The notes: generated by a model from the letters alone, not told the origin. DNA of 64,000 nt from Metallyticus violacea (GCA_030762175.1 CM060843.1:26768001-26832000); one strand, 5' to 3'. Counted from the first letter of the stretch, positions 1-12,489 are shown. Program-made: numbers and translations.

Positions 1-240
1 ATTATTTTGTATGTTTTTCCAATCCATTTAAACGTTCTTATACCTATCCAGTATAAATGATGAAAAGATGCGACAATGCTAAGAAGCTGCCAAAAGCTTA
101 AAAACGTTATTTTTTCGTATACTTGAAAACAGCGTGAAATGCCGTGGAAATGTTTCTTTAGAGACAGGTTCAGAAACGCATTCCTGTGGTTGAGTGGTCT
201 AGCAGCTGATCAGGCGCAAATTTTCTGGGAGTTTTGCACA
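1..240. other. unassigned AT-rich sequence
   Basis: No gene, RNA or named repeat seen. The short open frames here have no recognisable domain. This stretch may include the upstream part of the decayed Tc-like element whose terminus lies just downstream, but I could not align it. Confidence 0.4.
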
Positions 241-303
241 TTCGAATTCTATACATTTTCTTTGCTGGAAGTGTGTACATATTTTTGGCACCCTCTGTAT
301 ATT
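241..303 (+). mobile_element. terminal fragment of a Tc-like DNA transposon
   Basis: The sequence closely follows the right end of the element at about 18451-19027. Both copies carry a TTTGCT(T/G)GAAGTGTGT stretch, then a T-rich stretch, then GACACCCTCTGTATA at 19013-19027 or GGCACCCTCTGTATA here. Only about 60 bp is recognisable and no transposase sequence is visible to the left. I read it as the decayed end of a second copy of that family. The shared stretch is seen directly; the family name comes from the protein relic in the other copy. Confidence 0.55.
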
Positions 304-1219
304 TATATGTACTTTCGTTATCACTGCATGTGGGTGTGCAGAAGGTAGCTTCTATAAACAACTCACGTGAGCAGGAAAGTAAATCTAATAGCATTATGAG
401 GAAGTCTCTAGAACGGGACGTATTAGATTAAAAAGCTTGTAGTTTGATGAAACAGTAATTCAAATGGAAAGTATATATGATTTAAATACACAAAAAATAG
501 GCAAAGCTACAAAGCATGTTCACGAAATGATTGAGATAGTAGAAAATATAGCAGTCCTTATGTTAAGGTTCAGCCGTCTACAGACAGCAATCATAAATAA
601 AACATAAACAATAAAGAACTTCTATCTGGGTTAAAGTCAGGAAAATTTAGTATATTTACTTATGGAGTATTCCAGTCTTAAAATAAATATAAGAGATTGG
701 GAAATGGAACACAGAAGATGTCTCATGGTTGCTGTAAAAGGAGAGAAGAGCGAGCCTTTTAATTTGCGCAGGAGAATAAGATGAAGTTGTCTTCATGGGA
801 TAATCAAACACAAAATAGAAATGTTCCGTGCAAACAATTAGCTATCAAATTAATAATTAAGTACTACACAACCTGCATTGTACACAAGTTACCAAAATGG
901 AAGCTAATCCATAAAAATATACAAGAGTAACAAAAGAGAAAATCTCAGAATTGAATAATATGAATTTATGCATTTAAGAACTGTAAAACAATGCTGCAAT
1001 AATAAACTAATGACATGCCCTTAAATGTACAAGAGGCACACACTTCTCTTAAACGATGTACGAGATTACAAAATAATAGCAGTGAATGGCAAGAATGATA
1101 ATGAAGTAATATGGAGTCAAAGCAAACTTAAACATGTCAACGGTTGCATGATTAATTAAACAGAAAGCTTACAATGTCGCAGATTTAGTTCTGAGTGAAA
1201 ACAAGTGCATCTTGACGAG
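304..1219. other. unassigned AT-rich sequence
   Basis: Dense in stop codons on both strands. No recognisable gene or repeat copy. Confidence 0.4.
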
Positions 1220-1229
1220 TTTATTATTA

Positions 1230-1274
<45 letters not shown>
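1220..1274. repeat. (ATT)n microsatellite
   Basis: A nearly uninterrupted run of ATT triplets, with one imperfect unit near its left end. Open frames crossing it encode poly-Ile or similar and are artefacts of the repeat. Confidence 0.95.
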
Positions 1275-1276
<2 letters not shown>

Positions 1277-2172
1277 GAAAGGAGAAATTCGCAGAGAAAA
1301 TCAAGCGTTTTGTATTTCTCAATAATAGGTACAAACCTTGAGATTACAGTCAACCAGTTGCATTGCCATGTTATGATACGCGTGAAGAAAGAGGGGTATC
1401 AGAGTTCGCTCATGAAAACAACGTTGTCGCATTTCTGCAATCTCTTTCAGTACATGTTTAATGCTAACAAAAATCGGGCATGGAAGGGAGAGCCAATAAT
1501 TTATTAATTTATTCTTTGTATATTAATTAATTAACACATACTTAGATATTGTTAATAATATGAGAAACAGGAAGTATTCGGTAGTTTCCGCTCAATATTT
1601 GATGTACGAAAGTAACCGTGACAAAACTGGAAAATTTCCAGTTATCTCCTGCCAAATATTTATGTTAGACGACGGCGATAACACTGATGCTGGGAACTCG
1701 GTGGGATGGGATGATATTAAAGTTTGTTTCGCACGTTATAAGCTGTGTATGGAAAATGCATACAAAGCAGTTAGGAAGCTGAAAGATGTTAGAAAGATGT
1801 TAGAAATAAAAAATTCTATTTTCTTTTCTATAGGCAAACCATCATAGAAAGTCATATACATTTATGCAAGCACAAATTACAATAAGAATTAGGATTTGTT
1901 GCGTATGATAAGTCGGGAAATATCTTTTCATGAGAACGGGTCCCCAATAGTTTTAAAATTATAAAACTGCCTGCAAAGAAGATGTCTACAATGATTTTAT
2001 ACATTACTATAATCGAAATAGTATTAGCTGTAAGATTTTACAAAACCGAAGTTATACCAGAGCAATGGAAGGCTATAAAAACACATGTCTACTACAAAGT
2101 AGCCCGAAAAAATTACTAAACAATTATGGACGTGTCAGTTTAAAGTCAGAAGTAATAACTAAATAGTTGATT
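1275..2172. other. unassigned sequence
   Basis: A 95-codon open frame (1560-1847, plus) is present. Its translation shows no domain I recognise, and its length is unremarkable for this DNA. Nothing else is supported. Confidence 0.35.
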
Positions 2173-3344
2173 GGGCAGTGAATAAAAAGTAGACGATGCT
2201 ATCATTTCGGTATTTTTAAGTTGTAACTTCCTTTGGTGTAAATAAAAGTAGCAATAACTACACGTGTATAGCTGTAACTTGGTTTTCCACATCGGTAGTT
2301 ATAAGTTCACTTTTGATGTGAATAAAGCGAAGATACCACTAGTTAGGCGTAGCTACAACTTCATTAATTTGTAGTCTAAGGGAGGGCACACTTCACTCCA
2401 GTTAGTCAGCCATCAGTTGATAACATTTGTCCTGGCGATATTCAGGCATATGAGGGAGAGAAGGAAGAATTATGAGTAGGTGTACGGAGCTGATGCATTA
2501 TGAGACTGAAAGTATTGCTTTTTTTACATCAGAATTTCTGTCAAATAGCAATGAAACTCGGGTAAAAGCACTAACCTCAAGAAATATTTTTACGCTATGT
2601 TGCTGATCCTGAGTTTCAGAGTGGAATGTCACAAGATTTTGGAGTGGTGTGTAAAACTTATAATTACCTTTTGAGTAACCCTTTCGAAAAAGCCCATAAC
2701 TGGTTTCATTTCCCCAGTACAATGCATGAATAATGCAAAGTTAATGTGACAAACTCGCTTTAATTTACCAATTGCTGTAATATTAGATTGGCTCACATAG
2801 AAATTAAAAAACATCAATATTCGGGGATGAATATATTAATCGTAAGGGTTGTGCTAGTATTAATGTTGAGGGGACACGTGATGCTGAAAACTCTCTTTAC
2901 GAACGTTAGCGCCGAGCGGGCTGGCTCTGTTCATGATTCAAGAACATGGAGAGAGTGCTATCTATCTCGATATGACGGCGCTGCTTCTTCGCTTGGTGAC
3001 TCCGATTATTGTGTATCTCCCTGGCTGATCACACCATTCAAGCAAGCCTATGCTTATGCATGTCTAGATGTATTGTCGGACATGTCGGGAGTGCGCAATC
3101 ACGCGAAACAGATTGCAATGTGAGGAAGTTACTGCTAGACCGTATTTATATTTCTAGCTTTTCTCGAGGAGTTATAACTACTTAGTTTCAGCGTTTGTTT
3201 ATTAACTTCAATTTGACTTAAAGCTATCATACACCGTAGAGCTTACTGTGTAGCTGTTAAGTTTTATTCACTTCACTCAATGACTTTAACTTCATTTTCT
3301 AGATAATTCACCGTGTACTCAGTATAATGAGTCATCTACTACCC
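2173..3344 (+). mobile_element. Harbinger/PIF-like element (candidate limits)
   Basis: A decayed Harbinger-type nuclease relic sits in the middle (see the pseudogene at 2562-3117). The proposed ends are weak: GGGCAGT at 2173-2179 and its near inverse ACTACCC at 3338-3344. I did not find a convincing 3-bp target-site duplication. Both flanks contain related motifs in inverted arrangement, such as GTGAATAAA next to GTAGCTACAACTTCAT on the left and ATGACTTTAACTTCAT next to TTATTCACTTCACT on the right. These look like subterminal repeats. The nuclease assignment is much firmer than the limits. Confidence 0.4.
2562..3117 (+). pseudogene. Harbinger transposase-derived nuclease relic (HARBI1-like, DDE_Tnp_4)
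   Basis: Conceptual translation in pieces gives the usual order of this family. The first block (from about 2575) reads PQEIFLRYVADPEFQSG followed by DFGVV, matching the region before the nuclease core. A middle block around 2735-2810 contains HIEIKK, the usual segment after the first catalytic Asp; here the expected ID(C)TH reads RLAH, so that Asp appears lost. After a frameshift, GDEYINRKG and ASINVE follow (about 2823-2870). After another shift, AGSVHDSRTWRE and then LGDSDYCVSPWLITPF (about 2917-3040) hold the two later conserved Asp motifs (HDSR and LGDS). Stops lie at about 2727 and 2757. The family cuts and pastes DNA with 3-bp target duplications and needs a Myb-like partner protein, which is not seen here. 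Dead copy; family assignment confident, limits approximate. Confidence 0.8.
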
Positions 3345-3560
3345 ATGAACAAAACCGTTAAAAATGCAGAAGTTTGACCTGCAACTCCGTGTAGCACTTG
3401 TGGATGCTTTTGACGGTGGAATACATTAGTGTACTTCAGGTACCGGAAAAGCATTGAATCGATCTCAAATACACCAGAATAATTTTAACATTACAACAAA
3501 ACTTTGCTAAAATCAAGACAGAAGATGAGGTTTTATCATTATGACTAGAAAATGAATTTA

Positions 3561-4424
3561 CAAGGGTAGGTTCATAAGTTTCCGGCCTAACTATTTTCCA
3601 GGTATAATAAAAAAACTATATTTCACTTTTAAATATAGTTATCCTTTATTACAATACACTTCTTATATCTTTGAATTAACATTTTAATCCCCCAAAATAG
3701 TCAAGTCTTGTCTGCAAAACAGTGCTTCGCGAGGTTTATGCCATTCCATTGATTTTCTTTAGGACAAGGAATCATATTAGAGGACTATGGTTTCATCTCC
3801 TGTTACAATGGTTTGCAGAACTTCTCTCTCGGCTGTCATGGCAGAGCTCCAATAATGCCTGACAACAGATGACTCGTTACTGCTTTTGGACTGAGAAAAG
3901 AAGTCTAGGCACCCATCTTGCACTAACCTTATTCATGAATAATTCAAAGGACTGTTTTTAGGAAGGCCCAACCTTGCTGCTATTTCTGTAACTATGAGCC
4001 GCCGGTCTTTCATAATTTCTCCTTCCATAAGAGCGATGTATTCAGAAGTGAGCACCAAGGGCTGACCTGGACGTTCCTACCCTTCAATGCTTTCGCGACT
4101 CATTCCATAAAGTTTGCCTCACTCTTTTACTGTAGAATATAAGGGGGATGCTTCCCCATGTAACCCGTCCAATAGGTGTCTACTTTCATTTGGAGTAACT
4201 TTCTCGTTTGTAAAGAACTTAATAGCAGCTCGCTCAAAACTCCATTTGGAACATATCACAATCTTCCACACAAGTCTTCTGAACAACTGAACACAGCGGA
4301 GCGGAAGTTGCAGCTGCAATTATTTACTCTTAACAGATAAGGTATGATACCAGATAAGAGTTTTGTGAAGGGAATAATTCTTATACGCAAGGCTGGAAAC
4401 CGGAAACTTATGGATCTACCCTCG
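3561..4424 (-). mobile_element. mariner element, internally deleted (copy 1)
   Basis: Both ends are terminal inverted repeats of about 25 bp, CAAGGGTAGGTTCATAAGTT... on the left and the inverse of CGAGGGTAGATCCATAAGTT... on the right, with TA dinucleotides directly outside (3559-3560 and 4425-4426). A TA target duplication is diagnostic for Tc1/mariner. At 864 bp it is shorter than copy 2 (36657-37867, 1211 bp), which has the same ends. The missing part is the catalytic C-terminal half of the transposase. A short palindrome (AACTATATTT...AAATATAGTT) lies near the left TIR and is shared with copy 2. The element cannot encode its own transposase. Confidence 0.9.
3700..4240 (-). pseudogene. mariner transposase relic, N-terminal part only
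   Basis: Read on the minus strand from about 4240 downwards, fragments such as AAIKFFTNEKVTPNES and DGLHGEASPLYSTVKE match the mariner N-terminal HTH region. Further fragments resemble the second HTH and the linker (EIMKDRRL, then SARWVPRLL). The relic continues to the residues around the first catalytic Asp near 3780. It then jumps directly to the element's 3' end, so the block with the second and third catalytic Asp residues is deleted. Stops and frameshifts are frequent. The protein family binds its own TIRs and moves DNA by cut and paste; this copy cannot. Confidence 0.8.
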
Positions 4425-6412
4425 TATAACTTCAAATCAGACATAGCAGTAGGAAATCGGTCATTCCGATGTAAAAGTCCTAACTGAGTACTTCATCTTA
4501 GTAGGTGTACTCCACAAAATTATTCTGGAAATGTGTAAGTAGAGTACGTAAGTTATTTTGTGAGACATATCAACTTATATTAACACATAAATATTCAATA
4601 TATTTTCCAGAATTTGATGAACCCCTAACAATAGTATAGATGTTTCATACTATAGCTGAGGAGGGTGATCATATAATCGCCCTTCATCACTGAGCTAGAA
4701 GGGGATCCGCTACATGTATCCTTCCATTGCCATCCTTGTTATACACCACGCCATGTTCAGTCAAATGTCACTGAATTACATCCATTAGAAATTCACAAGG
4801 GAATATCAGGTGCCCTGAGCGAGTGCAAAATTTCCGTACAGGATACACTGATCCACTAAAGGACGGCTTTAATCAATAGCAAAATGTTTCATACCTTTCG
4901 CATAATTAGTGGCATCATTGTTGCAGTATATATATATTTTTTACATCCATTTACTGTTAGCACATTGGCTTTAGGCGCTTTTTATTTTTCTGTTTTCAGT
5001 ATTTCTACCTTTAGATATGTAGGTAGTTGGTTTTGCATTGCTGTATTTCATAACATTAGATAATGAATGAATATAGAATATTTTATTTTTTAAAGCCTGA
5101 ATACAAATGGAGTGGTAAATTTCATTTCTAACATATCCCTCGAGTATTATGCTCTGAACAGTGATTATATTACATTACATTACATTTATTAGAGAAATTG
5201 TAATGTGCATCTGCTGGTAAACTTGGGTATTTCAGTTACTATTTCTTCTTTTTAAATTTGTAGATAGTCAATATTTCAGCATTATAAAACATAAAGAATA
5301 AAGTTAAATAAAGCACAGCGAACATTTGAAAGGACCTGATTATATTACAAAATAATATAAGTCCATATACTCCAAGAATCTTCCATTTTCTAGTATTACC
5401 CTTATTTACAAACAGTCCAAACATTGCCTGTTGTCTTGCCCATTAATATATTTCCTGCACTGCAAGATTTTAGCATTGTATTATTTGAGATTATGAAGAT
5501 AAAACTGTTATGTTAAGAGCAAGTAAGAAGCTTCTCAGCTTTACTAAACAAGGGAAAATAAAAACTTAGAATTTAATCACTAGGTACATTATTATTATTT
5601 ATCAGAAATACCAAATAAAATTAAGAAATTCTACATTATCTTTTTGGGGAAACTTAATTTTAATTACTTAAACTCCACTTCTGCCCTTTATCATGTTCTT
5701 GAACGTTACTTTCTGAACCAGTTTTCTGTAGGACTCATGGCCTCATATATTCATTCCCGAAGATGATTAAGACATTTTGCTCTAGAACAAAGTATTTTTG
5801 CATGTTACAATTACGAATAAATTTGACGAGTGCGTTTCGAATTTATCCAAAGTCTTTCTAATCATTTATTCATTTCCAGAATTTTAATTCACGATATTGT
5901 GCAAAACTGTTAATATACTCTTAGAGTGCCATAAAAACAACAACAACAAACACCAGCGAAAACGTATAGATTTAACGAAACTGTCCCAAATCTGACTTCT
6001 GCGACTAATCACAAATAAGTTGGAGGAAAACATGGAAAGCAATGAAATTAGAAACATTGCTTTGCCAATGGTTTTATACAAGGGAGAGCGACAATTAGAG
6101 CATCTTCTATAAAGTAAGAAGTATACACTTTTTAGATAGCGAAGTTGAAGTATGGAGATCGCAACATACAGTACAGGAGTAAGATACTTTAAGAAGACAG
6201 AGTTTATAACTAAATCCCGGTGAACATGTATGTTGATACTTTTTATTTTATTTGTCTATTTTAGTTGCAGAATAACTTTAATAAGGATAACAGTACGTTA
6301 ATTTACAACAATTCCAATGAAGGTTATTGCTCCTTGTGTGACAGATCCTCACACCCACGCATGCTCAAGAGTAAATGTCTTTAGATAATATAGATAATAT
6401 AAATAGTAATAA
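4425..6412. other. unassigned AT-rich sequence
   Basis: No recognisable gene or element. A short TACAT-type tandem run sits near 5167-5188, and there is a TA run near 4926-4935. The longest open frames (60-65 codons) show no domains. Confidence 0.4.
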
Positions 6413-6450
6413 TTATAATATATGTATGTATATATATATGTATATATAGT
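6413..6450. repeat. TA/TATG-type simple repeat
   Basis: Alternating TATG and TA dinucleotides. The run accounts for the Tyr-Ile tail of the minus-strand open frame that ends here. Confidence 0.85.
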
Positions 6451-6802
6451 TTATAGTAAAAAACTGGGACATTTCATGACACGAAAATGTATTCACGGCT
6501 GCCTGGACGTTTGACTCTACGACAATAGGAAAAAGGTTCCTTTTGTCATTTGTTGTGTTTCTTATGCTGGTAATGGTTAGAGCGATGGGTCTCTCCACTT
6601 TAACAAAGCTAAGTGTATGCGGGTGGCCTAACAATAGATTATATCTTAGTTGTTGAGGATGCTTCAAAATTCGTTGAAGGTAGGAGGGGGAACAGGTGTC
6701 GTCGCTAACGTCATCACGTCGTATAATGAAGAGCTCTCCAAAAAGTGCCAGAAAGGCGATAGATTTAAAATAAACGCGTTTGGTAGCTCGAGAGCTCACC
6801 AA
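6413..6802 (-). CDS. 129-codon open frame, unassigned
   Basis: An ATG-started frame runs on the minus strand from 6802 to 6413. I recognise no domain, signal peptide or membrane segment, and the last ten residues are low-complexity Tyr-Ile from the simple repeat. It lies head to head with a TATA-box-like site at 6900 that faces the other way. The local base composition is more balanced than its surroundings, so this could be part of a promoter region or a degraded element. Evidence that it codes for protein is weak. Confidence 0.12.
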   Translation of the reverse strand: MVSSRATKRVYFKSIAFLALFGELFIIRRDDVSDDTCSPSYLQRILKHPQQLRYNLLLGHPHTLSFVKVERPIALTITSIRNTTNDKRNLFPIVVESNVQAAVNTFSCHEMSQFFTINYIYIYIYIHIL

Positions 6803-6899
6803 TTATATTTAAATATCTCAAAGACTTAGGAAAACCGTGAGCGCTGTGCTGTAGACCCCACGTAACGCTATGAATCCACTTGGTGACATTTGAATTTCG

Positions 6900-6907
6900 T
6901 ATATAAG
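6900..6907 (+). promoter_or_regulatory. TATA-box-like motif
   Basis: TATATAAG followed by CAG matches a strong eukaryotic TATA box with its usual downstream flank. No gene, LTR partner or transcript start can be confirmed downstream. The next 350 bp has no domain-bearing frame. In an AT-rich genome the motif can arise by chance. Confidence 0.25.
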
Positions 6908-7917
6908 CAGAAACAATTTTGCAAAAAGGCACGTTTCGTTTTTCTACCAGAAAGTTTTTACCAGCTGGCAGCCGCAGTTCAGATCAGAAAGTTAAGGCAG
7001 CACGACATATTCGGTTCATTCACATATACGTTTTCCATTCTTACGTTCGACTCACTCTCATAAATGTTCTTCAGACATACACTCGCTCAGTCATACATAT
7101 ATGTCACTCTTTCTCTAATGATAAACGTCGCTTTACCGCGGGAAGTAGACGAGAGGCACACAGATGCAGTATATTTAGTACTTGGCATTAAAGTTATAGA
7201 GGTAACGAACCAGGTGGCCGATAACCAGGTAGTGCTATTAAACATTTCAATGCGTTTAAAATAATGGAATATCGTGTTATTTAAATCTCCCCTCTCCATC
7301 TCCCTCCTCCCGTGACCAATGAAAACACAAAAGGCAACTTCGGGCCCTGAACGACCTGGGATACGAAATGGGACCCTCAGTCAAACGATTACATCAACAT
7401 CTGGATATATAAACCACTTCAAATTGGGCATCCAATGTATAGCGACATCGTTGACATACCGCATTAAAATCTGCTTCACTTGTCATGTCTTAGGTAGAGT
7501 AGGAACATTCTCATGCTTAAAGTTAACTATCAGTTACCATCTTGACACCAGAAACTTCGTGTAAAAATATAAACATGTTCTCCTAATGCTTGTAAATTTA
7601 AATTAATCAAGGAGACATGCTGAATTTCAATATTATATTATGAATATCAATAAAACCAACTTTATGTACATATTACAGACTATGTTAATAATTACAATAA
7701 AATATTTTTAGATAAATGTTGAAAATACTTTCTCTGGAATGACAGTATTTTAGCATATATGCCAATAAATATATTAAGATATTGTATGGACGTGTTTTTC
7801 TCTGTTAAATGAAATTAAGAAAAATGCATTTTGCCCAGTAGTGCAACAGTTGCACCGTGGGAGCAAGCGCATGCACCAAAAACTAAAGCTATGATTGTAA
7901 ACTAAAAGGACATCACA

Positions 7918-7919
<2 letters not shown>
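6908..7919. other. unassigned sequence
   Basis: A less AT-biased stretch at about 6950-7420 contains only short overlapping frames on both strands with no recognisable domain. The remainder is AT-rich and featureless. Confidence 0.35.

Positions 7920-7955
<36 letters not shown>
7920..7955. repeat. (ATT)n microsatellite
   Basis: Twelve clean ATT-type triplets in a row. Confidence 0.95.
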
Positions 7956-10900
7956 TGTAGTAGTAATTTAGCAACTGTTAGCTGTATAAGTTTATATTTA
8001 TTAACTCTATTAAGAATCCCACCATTACCACACATAGTTGCACATCAAAGGTGTTCGCTGGGCTACTTCCCTATTTATTCCTGAGTTGAGCTGAAAGCAG
8101 TCTGGGTTATTCTTTCTTGCTTTCCCAAAGCTGTCTTCATCCTGAAATCCGTCTTTGGTGTCTTCTTGTCGCTTTAAATGATCAGGAATAGGAACAATGC
8201 AGAGCTTGTGAATGTGAAACCACGGTAAGTGCTATATGGTGTCCTCAGGAGGCGCCCGATATGCTTGCAAGAGTTAACTTCCAACTTCTCACAAACTTTC
8301 AACTCTCTCTCGGTCTCTGTCTAAAGCGAGCAACAGCAGTAGTAGTGGATACAGGCGGCAAGAATAAAAATATTAACAGCAAGGACACGCCTGTTTCGGC
8401 CCCTTGGGTACTATGGCAACGTTGTAATGTTGCGCCATCTCCCATCTTGTAATACTATGCGAGAATGCTGAACACCTCCATTGCTCAAGCATGGTATGAA
8501 AACGTCGTGTATAAACTTTGAGAGATACCTGTTCTTAAGTTTTACGGAAAGAATGTTTTGCTCCAAAATTCGGCAATGAATTGCCTTAATGATAATCCGC
8601 ACTATAACATCCTACAGAAAACACCGTTGGTAATTTTACTTTTACTGCATTTCAGAATTCATATTCAAGTGCACTTACAGCGAAATACAACACAAATATA
8701 AATGCTGCTCATTTATAATAACGTATACAAACTACAGCTAGGATTAAGTAGCTGCAAATGTTAAACATTTTTGACAGAGTACTCCTTACTCTTTTACCTT
8801 CTGGTTTGGCCACATTTTCTATTCCTCCCTAAGTTTATTGCTTTTTATATAAAAGCCATCACCGACTAGGTTAAGAAACGTACTATACTCTTTGTTAAAT
8901 TCCGTTTTTTTTAAATTAATCCATTGTGACTACTTTTCGGCACTCTCCCAATACATGTAGCACTAACGACTTTACATTTAAAGAAATGTATTGATGTAGG
9001 AAACCCGTATGCTTTCGTAGGAAATATCATGGGAGAAAAAGGCAAGTATCTAACGTAATGCTCCTAAATTTATTTTAAAATGTTTCATTGTATTAACAAT
9101 CTAAGAAAGGGACTCTTTAAATAATTGAATGTCAGTTCAAATATAACCACGAGGAGGTGAATATCGAACTAATCACAATGAACATTCGTTCGAACTTAAA
9201 ATTCTTGGTTACTTAACTGTAGAAATTGAACACATTAAATCAAATATATTTGGTTCCAAAGACATCTAATACAAGAATGACATAAGTTATGCAATCTGGC
9301 AATAAAACAGTAATACCTGAGTCAGCGTTGCCATAAACGCAGGAATTTACCACTGCCGCCACCTTAAAAAAATTGAGATAAAGGGAATAGGGAAGTACAA
9401 TTTTCATGTAGTTCATTAAGTAACATGAGGCAGAGAACGGCGACTCAACCGGCCGCCAAGCCAAAAGCCGAAATAGCTGTTGCAACCGTTTAAATAATAA
9501 AGCCCACTACATGCTCCAACCAATGAGGGATAAACACTGTTTTGAAACTTCTAGTGAAGTGGGTATCATAAAAGGGGAAAAAAATAAATAAAATAAAATA
9601 AAATAAACATAAGGGAAAAGGAAGGAAAGAAGAATTATGTACTGACATATAACGGCACATACTTTACACTGGAGGGGTCTAAAATGCTTAAAAATAATTT
9701 AACATTAATTTACTGCTCGATCATTCACCCTTTAATAACAAATCATTTTATTGTGTAAAGCATCATTGCCTTTTTAAAACAGTTCAAAAAATGATACCTT
9801 CAGAATTATACAGAATATACGGACAGCTGTAAACAAATGATAAAATAAGTATTTTAGCAACGAATAATGATAAAAGCACCCTCTTTCGTTTCTCAGAAGC
9901 AGAAACTCAAGTTATATGCGCAAGAGCGTTGCGAGCATTGACTTTTGCTTTGATCTAATACGTATGCTATTGCACACTAAAGGTTGTGCTTAAACCTTAA
10001 AGATAAACCTTACGCTTAAACAAAAATCTCTAGCCTAATTCTTTTATCCAGCAGGAGAATATTGATATCTCGCATTTATGGTCGCAGAGAATTTGTGAAA
10101 AATGTGACGAAAGTGGTTAAGTGAACACTTCCTAGACGGTACTCCAGTTATGACCAATGAATACAATTATTCATTTTTATAAATCTATTCATGCCGTTTT
10201 GATAAATTAGTTCATTAATACGAAACTAGACCAGTTTGATCAAGCGTAAATGGTATTGGCGTGACAGTAATAATTCCACTAGTATACACTTGAGAGCACC
10301 AAGGCCAAACGTCCCATTTGACAAGTAGTGTAGAATTGCTTGTAATAAAATTGTTCCATCCTCTTAGATTAATTATTATGTAGACAAACAAGAAAACGTA
10401 CATTAAACGTTCCAAACTTTAACAACTGGACTGCTATTTAAATTAGCTAATTGTTTGTTAACTGCAAAGGATTATTTCTTATCATCTGTGCTAGTTTTCT
10501 CAAGATGACTCAAGTAGTGTCCGTTTGTTTACGTTAGTCAGCAACTTGGCAGCGGCATGTCGAAAGTGCACTTCCCGGAATATTTCATGGTTGTACTTTT
10601 CTTGTGGATCGTAATTCTGTAACATTTTCGGTGCAGTAGCGTTTACTAATAGCTTCGTTGAAAACCTTGCTATTTCTTTGTTTGTTATTGGTTTTCAACA
10701 TTTTAACTATTCAAATTTTGTAAGTTATTAAGGAATTTTTGTTAAACTGTTTAAGTTGAAGCGAGGCTCCCGAAGGAACTATACCGGTAAAAAATCTTAT
10801 TTTTAATTTCTTTATTCCCGTCTCACCAATATATTTATTATCTGTTGAAGTTAGGTTACGTAAAATGCCTTATGTTACTTATCGTTGTGTTATATAAAGC

Positions 10901-12489
10901 TAATTACGCTCCGTTTCCTTGGGTTTGTACAGTTGTGAGTGCGTTCCCAGTCATTGCTAATTATTATTGATTTTATTTCATTTACAGTAGTTTGGAGGAT
11001 TTTAGCAGGACGCATATCAACCGTTACTGCTATTTCATGTAAAATTAACTTTATAACTTCGTCTTTCCTTTACATTGATGTCAGTTAGAATTTTCAAGTT
11101 CTTCAGTATATAAGAGTTAGCACGGTTAACAGAATAATCCAGAATTTAGAATTTTTTCGTAATGTACTCTTCGCTAACGTTATTAAGTACATTTAAAATA
11201 CGTTTTACATTTATAAACAGAAGAAAAACTACCACTATTTACACAGAAATCGCCAGCTACCATTGATATAGTTATGTTTAAAAAACAATTTTTATTATAA
11301 ATTATACTATATAATTGTATGGTACTAAAAATGTTTCGTTTTCATGCATTTTCTATGTGATAAGCGAATTGAAAGTAAAATATGTACATTATTTTAATGT
11401 TCAACATAATACCATTGAAGGTTTTCGGCATATAACGAAACACTTTAAATTCATATTTCCAACTGAATGAGGTAAGATAATATATAAACTCCGTTGTACT
11501 CAATTTTATAGTATTTATAACATCTGGAATTCCATTTAATGTGAGCTTGAAGGTTTGAACTTTTTTTTTTTTTTTGTTAACAACAGTTTTCATTGCCCTG
11601 TAAAGTGGCTATGTTTATATACATGCCAAAGATAAAGGCAATCCTTAGTTGCTTTTTCATCTGCGTAAAACGATAGAGTTGTCAAAAGTAATGTGAATAC
11701 TTGCAGTTGCAGATAGACTGTTCAGAATGGTCTTTGAACTTGATTCATACTTTGGTGATAGGTGACAACACTATGTTGTGGCAACCCAGGCCTCCTTAAC
11801 GGCAAAACCTACTTAAAGCCTTCACTGTCTTGGGAGGAAGAGGGACGCATTCTGCGACAAACATTCTTCCTATTTAATATCGAATTAAATCCTAAAAATC
11901 TGAATAGAGGAAGAAATGTTAAGGAGTATTTTCACAAATAAATCTATTGGTTTGCATATAAACTGGTTTACATGCCATTACATTTGAAAATAATTCACAT
12001 TAGTTTAAAAAATTCTAATTCGTGGTTCCTGTTCACAACTTCCTCTCGAATGACTTCTTGCAAGTCTAGTCATTCGTTAACTACGCATGATGCGTAGACA
12101 AACGCTATCAATGAAAAATAATATTACATTAGACTTTAAATTATTTATTTGAAATTATTGGTCTATTCTTCTAACTTGAACTCCCCCTTCCCCTTATCTA
12201 ACGCTCTTCACTTATCGTTACCTTATGAACGCAACAGCTGCTGCAATCACACCTACCATCATGAGCAAGCGTGGTGGGCAGCGGGGAAAACCGAATGCGT
12301 CCTTTAGTTTAAGTCGTTTCCTTAGTATTAGTTTGGAGTTGCGAAAACTATCGCCATATCATCCCTTTTGTAAAAACATCTCACCCCTATGTTTTAGTGC
12401 CTTTTCTAAAAAATTCTTTCTTTTAATATGGAGTGCGAGTGAAAATGTTAGTGTGCAAGTAGTGTGCTGTATTTTTTAATTTGTTTACA
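7956..12489. other. long unassigned AT-rich stretch
   Basis: Nothing namable in 4.5 kb. Short, more GC-balanced patches occur near 8230-8460, 9420-9490 and 10500-10620. Their translations show no domain and no repeat partner was found. Homopolymer and simple runs include AAATA/AAAAT units near 9580-9606 and a T tract at about 11562-11575. Confidence 0.4.

Noticed and set aside
1205..1507. Open frames on both strands containing poly-Ile
   Set aside because: Produced by the (ATT)n microsatellite.
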